A stretch of 64,000 nt of DNA from Cryptomeria japonica. Lineage: Eukaryota > Streptophyta > Pinopsida > Cupressales > Cupressaceae. The stretch covers positions 652,942,920-653,006,919 of the forward strand of contig NC_081405.1 in assembly GCF_030272615.1 (NCBI RefSeq), given 5' to 3'. The position numbers and the translations under genes are program-made. The notes under the pieces are model-generated. The model saw only the letters and a list, made by a program, of their open reading frames with translations, was not told the DNA's origin and searched no databases. Positions 1 to 11,119 of the stretch are shown here, in pieces (the first letter of the stretch is position 1; the number at the start of each line of letters is the position of its first letter).

Positions 1-390
1 AAAGTTTTATTTTTTTCACATCTATGGGTTGTCTAGTGCGAGGAGTGATAAACAATGCAGTAATATCAGCTTTGGATATCTCAAGCTCCTTGACTTGATC
101 ATAGTTCAAGCCATCTGCATATCTATTCCTCATAGACTCTCATCACAAAAGAGTAGCATTGTGCTCTGCAGTGATAGTTTCTACATTGTTTATTATGGCA
201 TTAATAGGATCTAACATTGGGGCTAGACGAGGGATCAAATAATAAATATTTGTAATGCCCCTCAATTGGTTCAAATTTCGACCAATTAAATCTTGAATAG
301 AGGGGGGTTTGGTAATGGAGGGTTTGGTAACAAAGGGTTTGGTGGTTTTGGCGGTTGTGGTTGTCCAGGATTGTCATTGTTATCCCCCAT
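1..390 (-). pseudogene. N-terminal part of a retroelement gag-like ORF, cut by window edge
   Basis: Read on the minus strand from an ATG at 390-388, the frame gives a start MGDNNDNPGQPQPPKPPNP, then a Pro/Asn-rich stretch and a more ordinary region containing LDPINAIINNVETITAEHN. A one-base shift separates the two parts near 310, and a double stop (TGA TGA) follows near 150, so the copy is broken. A Pro-rich leader followed by a helical region resembles plant LTR-retrotransposon Gag, but no zinc knuckle or pol domain falls inside the window. The same start and upstream leader recur at 10209-10596. Family assignment is inference. Confidence 0.45.
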
Positions 391-714
391 TTTACCTTAT
401 TAAAGTTGAAAACTTGATTTTAGTCAACAAATTTCAAAGAACATTGTATTTCAAATGAAAAAATCTAGCTTCTATCAAAAAAATAAAAAAAACAATGTAA
501 AAAATACGGAAAAATTGATAAAAAGACAACAAAATTGCAATAAAATCATACTATAGATGAAAATTGACAAAAAAATGCCTTCAAACCAGATATCCACTTA
601 AATCAGATATTAGATTTGAATACTTCATGCAACCCATGAGTGAAAAATGGCCATAGGAATCGAATATCTGATTCCTAAACCTTTTTCTGGGATGCATATT
701 ATATATAATATAAT
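391..714 (-). other. Leader of the minus-strand retroelement, interrupted at 715
   Basis: A-rich non-coding sequence upstream of the gag-like start. It contains GGATATC/GATATC-type words near 590-680 and runs into an AT dinucleotide tract at 695-714. It matches 10272-10596 with only scattered substitutions. The AT tract is where the TGTAGACACC element begins, so this is one half of an interrupted locus. Confidence 0.6.
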
Positions 715-1013
715 TGTAGACACCTAAAAATGGTCAATGCTTGCGGAGTCATACTTTAACATTTACACATTGCCTCATTTTAGGTTTTTGCGTCACATTA
801 ACATATCTCCTATGTCACACACTTGGTCTTTATCATTTGCGAGCATCGAGTCATTCTTCTAGATTCTTCATTTGTCTCGCTTCCGAAATTGGTCTTGTTG
901 ACAACAATCTTCAATCATGATTTTGGTCAATCTTATCCTATCACATCAATGTGTGTGTTCATTTGTCATCATTTTTGGACATCGTCAATCCTAATTAGGG
1001 TTTTGTCCTCTTA

Positions 1014-1240
1014 TCAATCTTGTCATTTTGTGATCGATTTGTCATCGATCGTTGTCATTTTTCAATCTTGTCATTTTGTGATCGATTTGTCATCGATCGT
1101 GGTCATTTTCAATCTTGTCATTTTGCAATCAATTTGGTCATTGATCCTCGTCCTCTTGTCAAGTTTTTTTCATTTTGCAATCAATTTGTCATCGATCATC
1201 GTCGTCTTCTCAATCATGTCAATTTGGATCAATTAGTCAT
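1014..1240 (+). repeat. 48-bp minisatellite in the 5' LTR/leader
   Basis: Units start at 1014, 1062 and 1109 with TCAATCTTGTCATTTTG, each followed by a block containing CGATTTGTCATCGATCG. Two more degenerate units follow (about 1159 and 1209). The period is 47-50 bases and decays to the right. Open frames across this stretch are a by-product of the repeat. Confidence 0.75.
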
Positions 1241-2334
1241 TGTTCCTCGTCAATTGGCGCATTTATCAATCAAATCATTTATCACATTGGTCATTTATCA
1301 ATTCAAAATCATGATCAAATTGAATCGATATCAATTATCTTTTGTCAAGACCTAATTGTCATTCTCGCATTGCTAATTCATCTTCTAAGGTTTTATGATT
1401 TATTCATTTAACCTAGTTTGTCATTTCTTCCTCTAGGTTAAATAATTTATTTATTTATCCTAAGTCTTCTCATCACAATTAAATGTTCATTTAATTGGCT
1501 AATTATTCCTCTTTTCATGAATTAATTAATAAATGACAAATTATTAATTAATTTACCTAATTCCTAAATTCCTAATTTTCCTCTTTTTCTAATTTTCTAA
1601 TTTCTAATTCATCTAATTTCTATTCCCTCCTATTTTTCTCCTAATTTCATGGGAATGACATTTCAATTTGTCATAATTTGTCATAATTGACAATCAATCA
1701 ATTTTGACATAGAAATTTGTCATAAATTGTCATGAATTATCAATCAATCAAATTTTGCATAGAAAGTGCATAATTGTCATAATTTGTCATAATTGACATT
1801 TTTGATTTGCAATTTCCATTTGAATCGAATCATGCTAATTTGATCTTTTTCTCCAATTTCTCTATAAATTGGATGAATTTCTTCAATCCCAATCTAATCA
1901 CAGAATCAAATAATGAGAATAATCACTTTTTCAAGTCAATCATGCTTCTAGTACTCTTGTGCCAATGTCAATCTTGCTTTCACATTAGGTTTATGCTCTT
2001 GAAGGTGAGATCCACAAACAAAGGCTATTTGGAGAAGAAAGAAGGACAATGGAGCCGCATGAAGGAGCATTCAAATCTACATTTGGTTTGCATAATCTTT
2101 AGTATTGAATGTTTTGATTTCATGTCTCTATTGAGTGTGTTTAGGATTGATCATTGCATTTGAGCTTTTGTGATTGAGCTAGATTAGTTTTGATATGCTT
2201 TGATGATTTCTAGATTCCTAACTACATTAATTGGTGAACACGACGTGAACTAACCCCCTAATCATGCTTTTGAGTGCTTTTGAGATGATTTGCAGGTCAA
2301 AAACCCAAGAAATAGGGTAATGCAAGGCTTTCTG

Positions 2335-2437
2335 GGGACTTCTGCGCCTATGTGAGACAACCTGCGCCTGTGTCAAGCATTCTGTGCTTGTGTTAAGGAC
2401 AACTTGTGCCTGTGTCATGAGTTCTGCGCCTATGTAA
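2335..2437 (+). repeat. Short tandem repeat, TCTGCGCCTGTGT type
   Basis: Five imperfect units of about 21-23 bases built on TCTGCGCCTATGT / CTGCGCCTGTGTCAAG, with variants TCTGTGCTTGTG and CTTGTGCCTGTGTCA. The block is more GC-rich than its surroundings. It lies in the long leader of the TGTAGACACC element, with no coding frame. Confidence 0.7.
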
Positions 2438-2439
2438 AG

Positions 2440-4229
2440 TCTAGAAATAGAGGTAAAAAGGCAGTGTTTTTCTTAAAAAATTGGTTTGTTTTGCTTACTG
2501 AATCTGCTTTTTTTGGTTTTTGGTACTGATTATCTGTGCAGCATCTTGGCATACGCATGGCAAAGACAACAAATGAAACTACTAACATGTTTTATGCAGG
2601 TTCGATAGTCAAAGAATAAGCATATCAAACTTCTGACTTGGGTTTTGCAGGTTGCCTTGGATATACAACTAAACTTTGTGTTTGCAATTAATGTTTTAGG
2701 CACCTATTATGATTTCTAAATAGGTTGGAATGAATGTGTGTTTGCTTTGATTGTTGAGTGTGACATTGGAGTAGGAGAGTATGCTCTCATCCTTCTTAGG
2801 GTGATCAGAAATCCAGATCTTGGATACCATGCTCATTGTTTTGATTGTGTGTCACCTTTAGAGGGCCTGCCTTCCCAACCATTTGCTTTTACAAGCAAGT
2901 GACAATTGTGAGAAGGGAATGACCCAAAGTGAGTACGGCTAGAATACCTTGGCATTCTAACTCACTATAAACAAATACCTGATGAGCGAAAGCTTTGAAG
3001 TAAGTGTTACATGGGAATTGTAGTTACTTGGGAAGTGATGACCCTTGGACTCTTTCTCATATCAACATCTAAGTAGGACCTCACGGTCTAAATCATGCTT
3101 GCCGACTACATTTGTTTGGTATCTTGGTGAGCTTAATGTCTCAATCATGCTTGCGTGACATCAAGGAGTAACACTTAACAGAAATCCTTACTAAACAACT
3201 TGTTTTTAGAGGCCAAAAACCCTTCTAGTTTCTTGAGAAGGACAAGTTCGGATACTTGGAAGAGATACTAAGTTCGCCATGGGGAGATTTCCATGGGGAC
3301 TGATGCTTGGCTGCCCTGAGAAGTGAGTGCCATGGAGGGGAGCCCGTGGGGTCAAGCATCTATGTATTCTCCTTGAATCCCATAATGAGTCTACCTCTCA
3401 AGTACCTAATGTCCTTGCCTACCATAAGAAATGTGGGAATGAGCATGATTGTCTTGAGTCTAAGTTGAAATATCTTGTTTTCTTTGCTTGTCAAAAGTTG
3501 AAATTGGATCTCATTTCAGCAAGACAAATTGATTCAAACCAAGGTTAAACACAAGAACATTTCATCCAACAAAGTTCAAAACACCTTCAAACATGGTTGT
3601 CAAACATTTTTCAAAATCTTGTCTCAACATTCATGTCACTAAGATTTAGGTTCATCTTAGGTTTGCATTTTCCAAATTCATTGTCAACTATCAAGGTTAA
3701 GTTTCATCTAAGTCATACTCCTTTGCATATCAATAAGGGTCATCCATTTGCATATGTCCTCTTGCATTAGAGTAATACCATTGTCATACATTTGCATTTG
3801 CATACCCTAGGTCTCTTTCATTAAGCTTAGGTCATTATCATATCATATTAGGGTCATTTTCATACTAATTGTCCCTTTGCATATAGTGTCAAAGCTAGGT
3901 TTTGTCATACTTGAGTAATCCAAATCTTTGATAAACCCTAAGTCATTGTTAGGAAGTCTAGACCTTATCAAACCTTTTGTCCTTTTGTCATCAATGTCAT
4001 TTGGTCAAACCTAGCTTAGTATCCAAGTATATAGGGGAGACATTGTCATTTTGTCCTTTTGTCACTTGGTCCTTTTGTCCCATGAGGTCTAGACATCATT
4101 TCAATTTCCTAAGGGTCTCTTTTAGAATTGCATTCATAAGTTTGTCAAAATCTTGAAAAAAGAACAAAAACATAGGTTGCATTCTTGCCATAGATTGCAT
4201 TTCCATCTGTTTAGTTTGCATTTACTTGC
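2440..4229 (+). other. Leader of the TGTAGACACC element, no gene seen
   Basis: No frame here looks like a protein. From about 3560 the sequence becomes rich in repeated short words (TTTGTCC, CATTTGCAT, TTGTCAT), giving a simple-sequence feel without a fixed period. The 3290-3350 stretch, with CCATGGGG and CCATGGAGGGGAGCC, might hide a decayed primer-binding site, but I could not match it to a tRNA end. Confidence 0.4.
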
Positions 4230-7163
4230 ATGTCATACATCATCCTTAAAAAAAAAAATTCCAAAAATATTGTATTTCATAGTGACATGTTTGTTGAAAT
4301 GAGGTCTCAACCTTCTTACGAAGCCATGTCATCACAATTGAGAAATCAATCATGTCAATCCAATCTCTACATGTCTCAAAACTTGGATCAAACTTATCAT
4401 GATGATGTAAATGTCCAAATACAAAAACTAGAGGAGAAACTAGCTCAAGAAGAGGAGATATTGGAACAAAGAGTGAAAAACATTGAGAAGAATAGATCAC
4501 AAATGTCCAAAATGTTTAAAAAGTTTCCAGGTCGAAATCCAAAGATTGAGCCAATTGATGTAAGATCTCTTCTTGAACGATCAGACATACCAGCTCTCCT
4601 CTCCCAAATAGAGATGATGAAACAATTTCAAGAAAAGGGACAACATCAATTTCAACATTATGTGCCTCCACAATAAGAACAAGAAGGTGTTTACTATCAA
4701 TCAAATTTTCAACCATCACAACCAATTGTTCAACAGTTCGAACATTTCCAACAGACACAACCAATGGTCCAACATATACAACCAACACAAACAATGGTCC
4801 AATTTCAACAATATGTCCAACCAACTATACAATGTCAACAAATAGTTCAACCAATGGTGGAATATCAACAAGTTCAATCAACATATCAATGTCAACAACC
4901 ACAACCAAACATTCAAAAATAAAGGTTGCAGTACACACCAACCCAAGTTTCAAACATGTCAGAACAATTGAACCAAGTCCAATATCAAAACATGACATCA
5001 GATCAGAACCAAATTCTTGCTAAACAAGTTCAAATTCTAGATACAACTATGTCAAAACCTCGAAAGAAAGGTGGCTTTATTGCAATGATCTTAAGGAAAC
5101 TACCAAGTGAGTTCTTTGAGGAAGATCAAGATAATACAATTATGTCTAGCAATGCCTCAACCCCACACAAACAAATTGACTCTCCAGTGGCATCTATCCC
5201 TACACCTCTAGAAGTTTCACAAGAACCTTCCATATTGTCCTCATCAAACAATACACCCAAGGATGCAATTACCCAAGGGCTATCCATAATTGATTGCCAA
5301 GATAATCCAATTCATGATGCACATCCTTGTCATGTTTCAGAAATACAAGACCCAATGCCACCATGCACTTTATTGCCATTACTTGTTTTAGAGGACCTCA
5401 TTCGAAGTCCCTCTTCCTCATGTTCAAGCATTGATTCCTTGCCAGAATCCATCACAAATGTTCAAAGTGCATTTTCTTTATGCCAAAGCATTAATCCCTT
5501 TTTAGAATCCTCCATGCATATCCAAAGTCTAACCTCATGTCAAGAGGATAATTTAGAGCATGAAGAAACGTGTCTTAGAATAGATCAAGATCAAGATCCT
5601 AAAACCTTATCATCCCATCCAATTGTTGACCAAGATCCCATTTCCCCAGACACTCACCATGATTCCCCTATTCTTGTCCATCGTATCCAAAGTCCTATTG
5701 ACACTCCATTCCCCAAGCAAGATCAAGATATCCCAGTCCGTCCAATCCCAAACAATCCCCTTCCATTCCAAGAACACAATATCCTTTCAAATCCCATTGA
5801 CATTCCACTTCTTGAGAAAGATCAAGATATCCTTTCCATCCTTTATGATGATCCCATTGAAAGTCAAGAGCAAAGCACCTTTAAAGAGGATTCCAATGAT
5901 CTTCCTCCTTGTCAAGATCAAATTATTCCTTCAGATCCTCCACAAGATTCACTTGTTCCTCCATCTCCATGTCCTAATCTAGCATATACACTCCAAGATC
6001 ATATTTCTTTTGATGATCCCATTATTTCTCCCATTCCATCTCTTCAAGAACTAGTCATAGAACCATGTCCACAACACAATCCTAGTCCCCCTCATGATCC
6101 TAGTCCCCCTCATGATTCTAACGTGTCAGTGCAAGATGTTCATGAACCCTCAACATGCATAATGGGTTCTTCCACTTTGGTGCAATCCAATCCACTCCAA
6201 GATCTCATTATTTCTCTCATATCATATCCACCTCATAATGGACTCGCATCTTCTTCCCAAAGAAAAGAGTCTCCTACAAGTCAAGATATTCATAAAGGCA
6301 AAGGAGTAGACCTTCATGAGAAAGAATCTCTCCATATCAAAGAAGATCTTAAGGGTCATGTCTACACAACTCACTCTTAAAATGTTGGTATCCCTCCTTC
6401 AAAATCCAAACATATCCTTTCCCCATCACACCTTCCATCCATCTTAGGTCCTTATATCCCTTCATCATCTATGCAAGGTCAGTAAGGGCACACATCCTTG
6501 AGTAACTTTCATCAATCCAAAAGAAGTCCATTTCATTCATATCCATCCATGCATTCATTTCCCCCTCCAAGCAATTTGGATGCCAAGTATAAAAGTCATA
6601 AGTCTAAAAATCCACATGTATTCAAGGATCAACATGTCCAATATAATTGACATGTCAAAACAAAGAACAATATGATCTATAAAGAAAAAGAAATATCCAA
6701 AAGGCCACAAAGGCCCACTGAGAAAAATAAAGAAAAGTCAAAATATATATGGGTTCCTAAATCCCTTGTGTTGGCAATGCACTCCAAGGAACCACAAAAG
6801 CATGAAAAATCAAAAACCATGTGGATCCCTAAGCGGCTCCTTGAAGCACAAAAGCCTAAAGAAACATCTAACTTGGCATCCAAAATTGCTATTCCTCCAT
6901 CCAAACCTCTCAAATTTGTTCCTCCATCACTTCCTTCATCCATTTTGGGCCCTTATGTCCCAAAATCACTATCCTTTCCTCCATCCAAATCTCAATATCC
7001 AAAATACATTTTTCCTCCATCAGTCCATCACCCCTCAAGGTGTGTGCCATTGTCGATCTTGCCTTCATTTCCATCCACTGAAGCCCAATTCTTCCAATAC
7101 CCTATCCATTATCCAATGCATATTTTCCATCCTTCGATTCCTTTGATCCAATCCTTTACATAA
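4230..7163 (+). pseudogene. Decayed Q/P-rich ORF of the TGTAGACACC element
   Basis: One frame is followed for about 978 codons with no frameshift, broken only by stops at 4674 (TAA), 4920 (TAA), 6378 (TAA), 6483 (TAA) and 6648 (TGA), ending at 7161. In order it encodes a charged helical N-terminal part (about residues 60-120, with repeated E/K and Q), a Gln-rich block made of QP-V-Q repeats (4677-4919), a long acidic Pro/Ser/Asp-rich middle with repeated Q-D-(Q/H)-DP motifs, and a Lys-rich C-terminal part with two copies of a W-(V/I)-P-K motif about 30 residues apart (6750 and 6825). No zinc knuckle, protease, integrase or RT motif is present. It occupies the gag position. I do not recognise the family. 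Confidence 0.6.
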
Positions 7164-7268
7164 ATCCTTGCCTTAGTTTCATCTCATTTTCCATGTCCTT
7201 ATCCTACCAATGTCTTTGAGCATACTTTTAAAGGTCATGGTCCATTTTTTTTCAAAGCTACTATCCAA

Positions 7269-7400
7269 AAAAAAAGATGCTTGAGTCCTTCTTCCATCCC
7301 CTATCATGTGTCCATCTTCTATTGAAAAAGTCAAAGTCAAAAAAAAAAAAAGTGAAAAAAAAAAGAAAGAAAAAGAAAAAAGAAAAAAGTAAAGAAAAAA
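7269..7400 (+). repeat. A-rich low-complexity tract
   Basis: Runs of AAAAAG/AAAGAAA without a fixed unit. The lysine-rich or phenylalanine-rich frames across it are artefacts. Confidence 0.7.
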
Positions 7401-7410
7401 TAATTCGTCC

Positions 7411-7480
7411 ACTGGTGAAAACCTGGCAAACAGGTGCCTTGGGCAAGTACCATGATGAAAACCTGGCAAACAGGCGTCAT
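7411..7480 (+). repeat. Two-copy 40-bp direct repeat
   Basis: TGAAAACCTGGCAAACAGG occurs at 7416 and 7456, spaced 40 bases apart, each followed by a variant of YGCCTTG/YGTCATG. It lies just downstream of the decayed ORF's stop. Function unknown. Confidence 0.7.
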
Positions 7481-10016
7481 GTGTAATTTATGAACTTCTT
7501 GCACACCACACTTTGGGGCAGGTTTTATCCTATCATATCCTTTTGTCCTTCATTGTTCCATTATCCTATCGAACCCATGTCATACTCCTTCATATCCTAT
7601 TGCCCTTCATTATCCTATCGAACCCCTATCATTACCCTTCATATCCTATTGTCCCTCATGTACATATCCCCTTTTCCACCTTTGATCTTGACAAGGCTAA
7701 GGATCTTCATGAGCGTCATGCATCCTATTCACAGCTTTTAGTCCATCATAGCTTTTGGTCTTTATCCATTTGCTTATTATAACTTTTCATCCATATTCCC
7801 TAGCTTATTGTAACTTTCTGCCACTATCCCGTATCCTATCCCGACCTTCAGTCCGTGTCCCTTATCCATTCTTGGTCTTTCTTATCCTATCCATATCTTA
7901 TCACTATCCATACACTCTTTTTCATCCCTTGATCTTGATCTGACATAAGGATGCAAAATTTAAACATGGTTTCAAACACCTCTTGACATGTCCCTCATGC
8001 CATTTCACTGTTTTACATTGTCATATCCAGTCTCTTGTCCCATCACGCAATAGCCCTTGAAAATTGCATCCGTATTGTCTCCATAATAAAGGCCTTTGTC
8101 TTCCTTCTATCCACCATCATTTCAGAAAGCCTATTTATTCACCTGTCATATTCCTTGCCTTGCTTGACACTGGGGGCAAAAAATAAAAAAAATCATATAA
8201 TGTCCTGAACAAATCCAAAAAAATTGAAAAATGTCCTGAAAAAATCATAAAAAATCAAATAATGTCCTGAATAAAATCAAAAAAAAAAAAAAAATCAAAT
8301 AATGTCCTGAAAAAATCTCTAAAAATAAAAAAAATGTCCTGCAAAAATCATAAAAATTGCAAAATGTCCTGAAAAAATCCCTAAAAATCAAATAAAGTCC
8401 TGAAAAAATGAACAAAAAAATTATAAAACTCGCAAAAACACGCATTTTGCAATAAATGATCCCTTTGTGCATAGACAGATCACTGAGCATCCCTCCAATG
8501 ACATGCAATCAAACATTGTGCTTTAACTGAAATCATGCATTAACAAATGAACTTTTTCAATCAAGCCAGGCATCCAAACTGATCAAAATTGTCATATTAA
8601 TCGAACATTACCATCAAAATCATTTGTCCTTGTCCCTGCTATCATGAGTCTTATACAGGGTGTGGTATACTCGAAACTAGACTGTGTCCTGTCTTAGACG
8701 GGGTACCACATGACTTGAAACCAGACAACATGATCGTCCTATCAGCACTTTCAACTTTTGACAATGAAGATCAAGATGTTTGTTTGACTTGTTGGAATTT
8801 GTGAGTCTTATCATTTATTGATTTATCTTCGATCATGTTCCTATGTTGCTCGATGATGTCACTAAGTGATTTAGAGTGACCAGAATGGTTCATGGTCCCT
8901 TTTTTTTTTTATTGTGATTGTTGTTTGTTTGTGATGTGTCTGTCTTTTGCAAAAAGGGTTGCATTTCAGCTCTAGCCTTCAATTCCATGATGCTACGCAT
9001 CCATTTTGCTACATAAAAATAAAGGTTCTCACCTACAAAGTGCATTACTGAAAGCAAGTTTTTCTTCATCTCTAACTATCCTCTGTCTCATTTCTCCTTA
9101 CTAACATTTCTTCCATCAGTTTGGATAGTCAGTCCGGTCTAGTGCTCCGATCTCCACACACATATGATGCATCCTGCATTCATTGGTTAGTACATTTACA
9201 TTACATCACGCATTACATCAAGCATTTTATCCATTTCATATTATAAATGCATCAAAAGCACATCAAAAAAAAATATATATCCATACATGTTCATAAATAG
9301 TGCATAAGTCATCCATACATGGAAAATAACTATAAGTCATAGCACATTGCATCCCATCATATTGATGCATATCATATCACAATAATATCGGAGTACAAAA
9401 CTAGACTGTCTGTCCTAAGTATGGCCCGCAGGCTGCCTACATAATATCAAACTGCATATGTCATCTGTTTGTCGTAAGGAGCACATGCCTCTGTCACTGG
9501 GTGCTCCCTCTGTCCTCCTCATCCCCGCAATGTCCCGCACGCAATCAAAATTCATGAAATTGAAAATATGGGTTTTTGAGATCCATACCGCTGCTCCTAT
9601 GTCATCTGGTCGTCTGTAAGTATGTACACATTCTCCGAGGTGATTTGCCATTGGAATGTTCGCCATCTCTTTGCAAGTGTCCTTGTCCAGAGCACCAAAT
9701 TCTCCTCTTTGGCTAGTGCAAATGAGCTCTTTTCACCCTCTTGGTCTCATTTATAGATCTTTGTCAGTGCATAGATGGACGTGCATCCTCTCCATTTTAT
9801 GTTGGTCGTGGTCTTGTGCACCTTAAATTTCTTGTCCTTCATGCATTTGATCTCTGATTGTCAGTCCGTTCGATCCTATCATTTTTATCGATCAATTGGC
9901 CTCTTTTTTGCATGTTTCCGACCAATTCCTTGAGGGGGCATGCATATGTCATTGTCAGTTGTCTGGGGCATTTTCATTATTGTTCTTTGAAACAATGCTT
10001 AAAATCGCATTGTCTC
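7481..10016 (+). other. 3' non-coding part of the TGTAGACACC element
   Basis: Pyrimidine-rich, with loosely repeated words such as TATCCTATCGAACCC (7563 and 7612, 49 bases apart) and TTCATATCCTATTG. It contains the TGTCCTG repeat (see separate entry), a CACTGGGGGCAAAA word at 8169 and no plausible protein-coding frame. Confidence 0.5.
8199..8425 (+). repeat. ATGTCCTGAAAAAATC tandem repeat
   Basis: About seven imperfect units of 25-40 bases, each with ATGTCCTG(A/C)(A)n followed by ATCAAAAA or ATCATAAAA. Antisense frames through it (Phe/Leu-rich) are artefacts. Confidence 0.75.
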
Positions 10017-10208
10017 AAAGAGGGGCAAAATGTAGACACCTAAAAATGGTCAACGCTTGCAGAATCATACTTTAACATTTACGCATTGCCTCATTTTAGG
10101 TTTTTGCGTTGCATTAACATTTCTTCTATGATTCGCACTTGGTCTTTATCATTTGCGAGCATTGAGCCATTCTTCTACATTCTTCATTTGTCTTGCTTCC
10201 GAAATTGG

Positions 10209-10600
10209 TAACAAAGTTTTTGGTGGTTTTGGCGCTTGTGGTTGTCCAGGATTGTCATTGTTATCCCCCATTTTACCTTATTAAAGTTGAAAACTTGATT
10301 TTAGTCAACAAATTTCAAAGAACATTGTATTTCAAATGAAAAAATCTAGCTTCTATCAAAAAAATAAAAAAAACAATGTAAAAAATACGGAAAAATTGAT
10401 AAAAAGACAACAAAATTGCAATAAAATCATACTGTAGATGAAAATTGACAAAAAAATGCCTTCAAACCGGATATCCACTTAAATCTGATATCAGATTTGA
10501 ATACTTCGTGCAACCCATGAGTGAAAAATGGCCATAGGAATCGAATATCGGATTCCTAAACCTTTTTCTGGGATGCATATTATATGTAATATAATATATT
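10209..10600 (-). repeat. Second copy of the gag start and leader (duplicate of 326-712)
   Basis: This block repeats 326-712 with about ten scattered differences. It includes the gag-like start at 10271-10269 and the leader up to GGGATGCATATTATAT. Unlike the first copy it runs on into a long AT repeat instead of into TGTAGACACC, so it represents the uninterrupted form of the site. It is joined on its left to the broken 3' LTR through TTGGT. Confidence 0.8.
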
Positions 10601-10895
10601 AAATATTATATATTAAACAATACATAATATGTAATATATTATATATTATAAATTATATAATATATAATATATTATATATTATATAGTAAATAATATATTA
10701 TATATTATATTATATATTATTCATATATAATATATTGTATATTATATATTATTCATATATAATATATTGTATATTATATATTATTCATATATAATATATT
10801 GTATATTATATAAAATATAATATAAGATAATATATATTATATATTATATCATATAATATATAATATAATAGGTAATTTTTTAATATAATATTTTA
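10575..10895. repeat. AT-rich satellite-like tract with a 32-bp unit
   Basis: Almost pure A/T and strongly self-complementary. Inside it a 32-base unit starting TCATATATAATATATTG repeats exactly at 10721, 10753 and 10785. It would readily fold into a cruciform. The minus-strand element's leader passes through this tract. Confidence 0.8.
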
Positions 10896-11051
10896 TTAAT
10901 ATTAGATATCTGATTTGCTTGGGTTTTTGCCATGGATAGATGTACTGACATCCAAGCCAAGCAAAAAGTCAACATGGGTTTTTCACATTTTTAGGTGAGT
11001 GGAGAAGGCAATTTTTTCCCTATCGCCACTTTTTGGCCCCTCATGAACTTG

Positions 11052-11054
11052 CAC

Positions 11055-11107
<53 letters not shown>

Positions 11108-11115
11108 CATACATA
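11052..11115. repeat. (ACATAT)n microsatellite
   Basis: About nine hexamer units of ACATAT with slight decay at the right end. Open frames through it (His-Ile repeats) are artefacts. Confidence 0.9.
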
Positions 11116-11119
11116 CGCC

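Larger units (their letters stand above)
715..10209 (+). mobile_element. Long non-autonomous or decayed LTR retrotransposon (TGTAGACACC LTR)
   Basis: The 5' LTR starts at 715 with TGTAGACACC. The same start recurs at 10031, directly after the purine tract AAAGAGGGGCAAAA (10017-10030), as expected for a polypurine tract and 3' LTR. Positions 715-893 and 10031-10209 align over 179 bases with roughly 15 differences by eye. After 10209 the 3' LTR stops abruptly, so the LTR's full length and 5' LTR end are not defined. I did not find a convincing primer-binding site. The internal part has one long decayed frame (4230-7163) and no protease, integrase or RT motif. A TGTAGACACC start is seen in some long gypsy-type plant elements, but the superfamily here is a guess. 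Confidence 0.65.

Noticed and set aside
1014-8425. Evenly spaced repeats as a CRISPR array
   Set aside because: Units are directly tandem without unique spacers, there are no cas genes, and the context is a plant retrotransposon.
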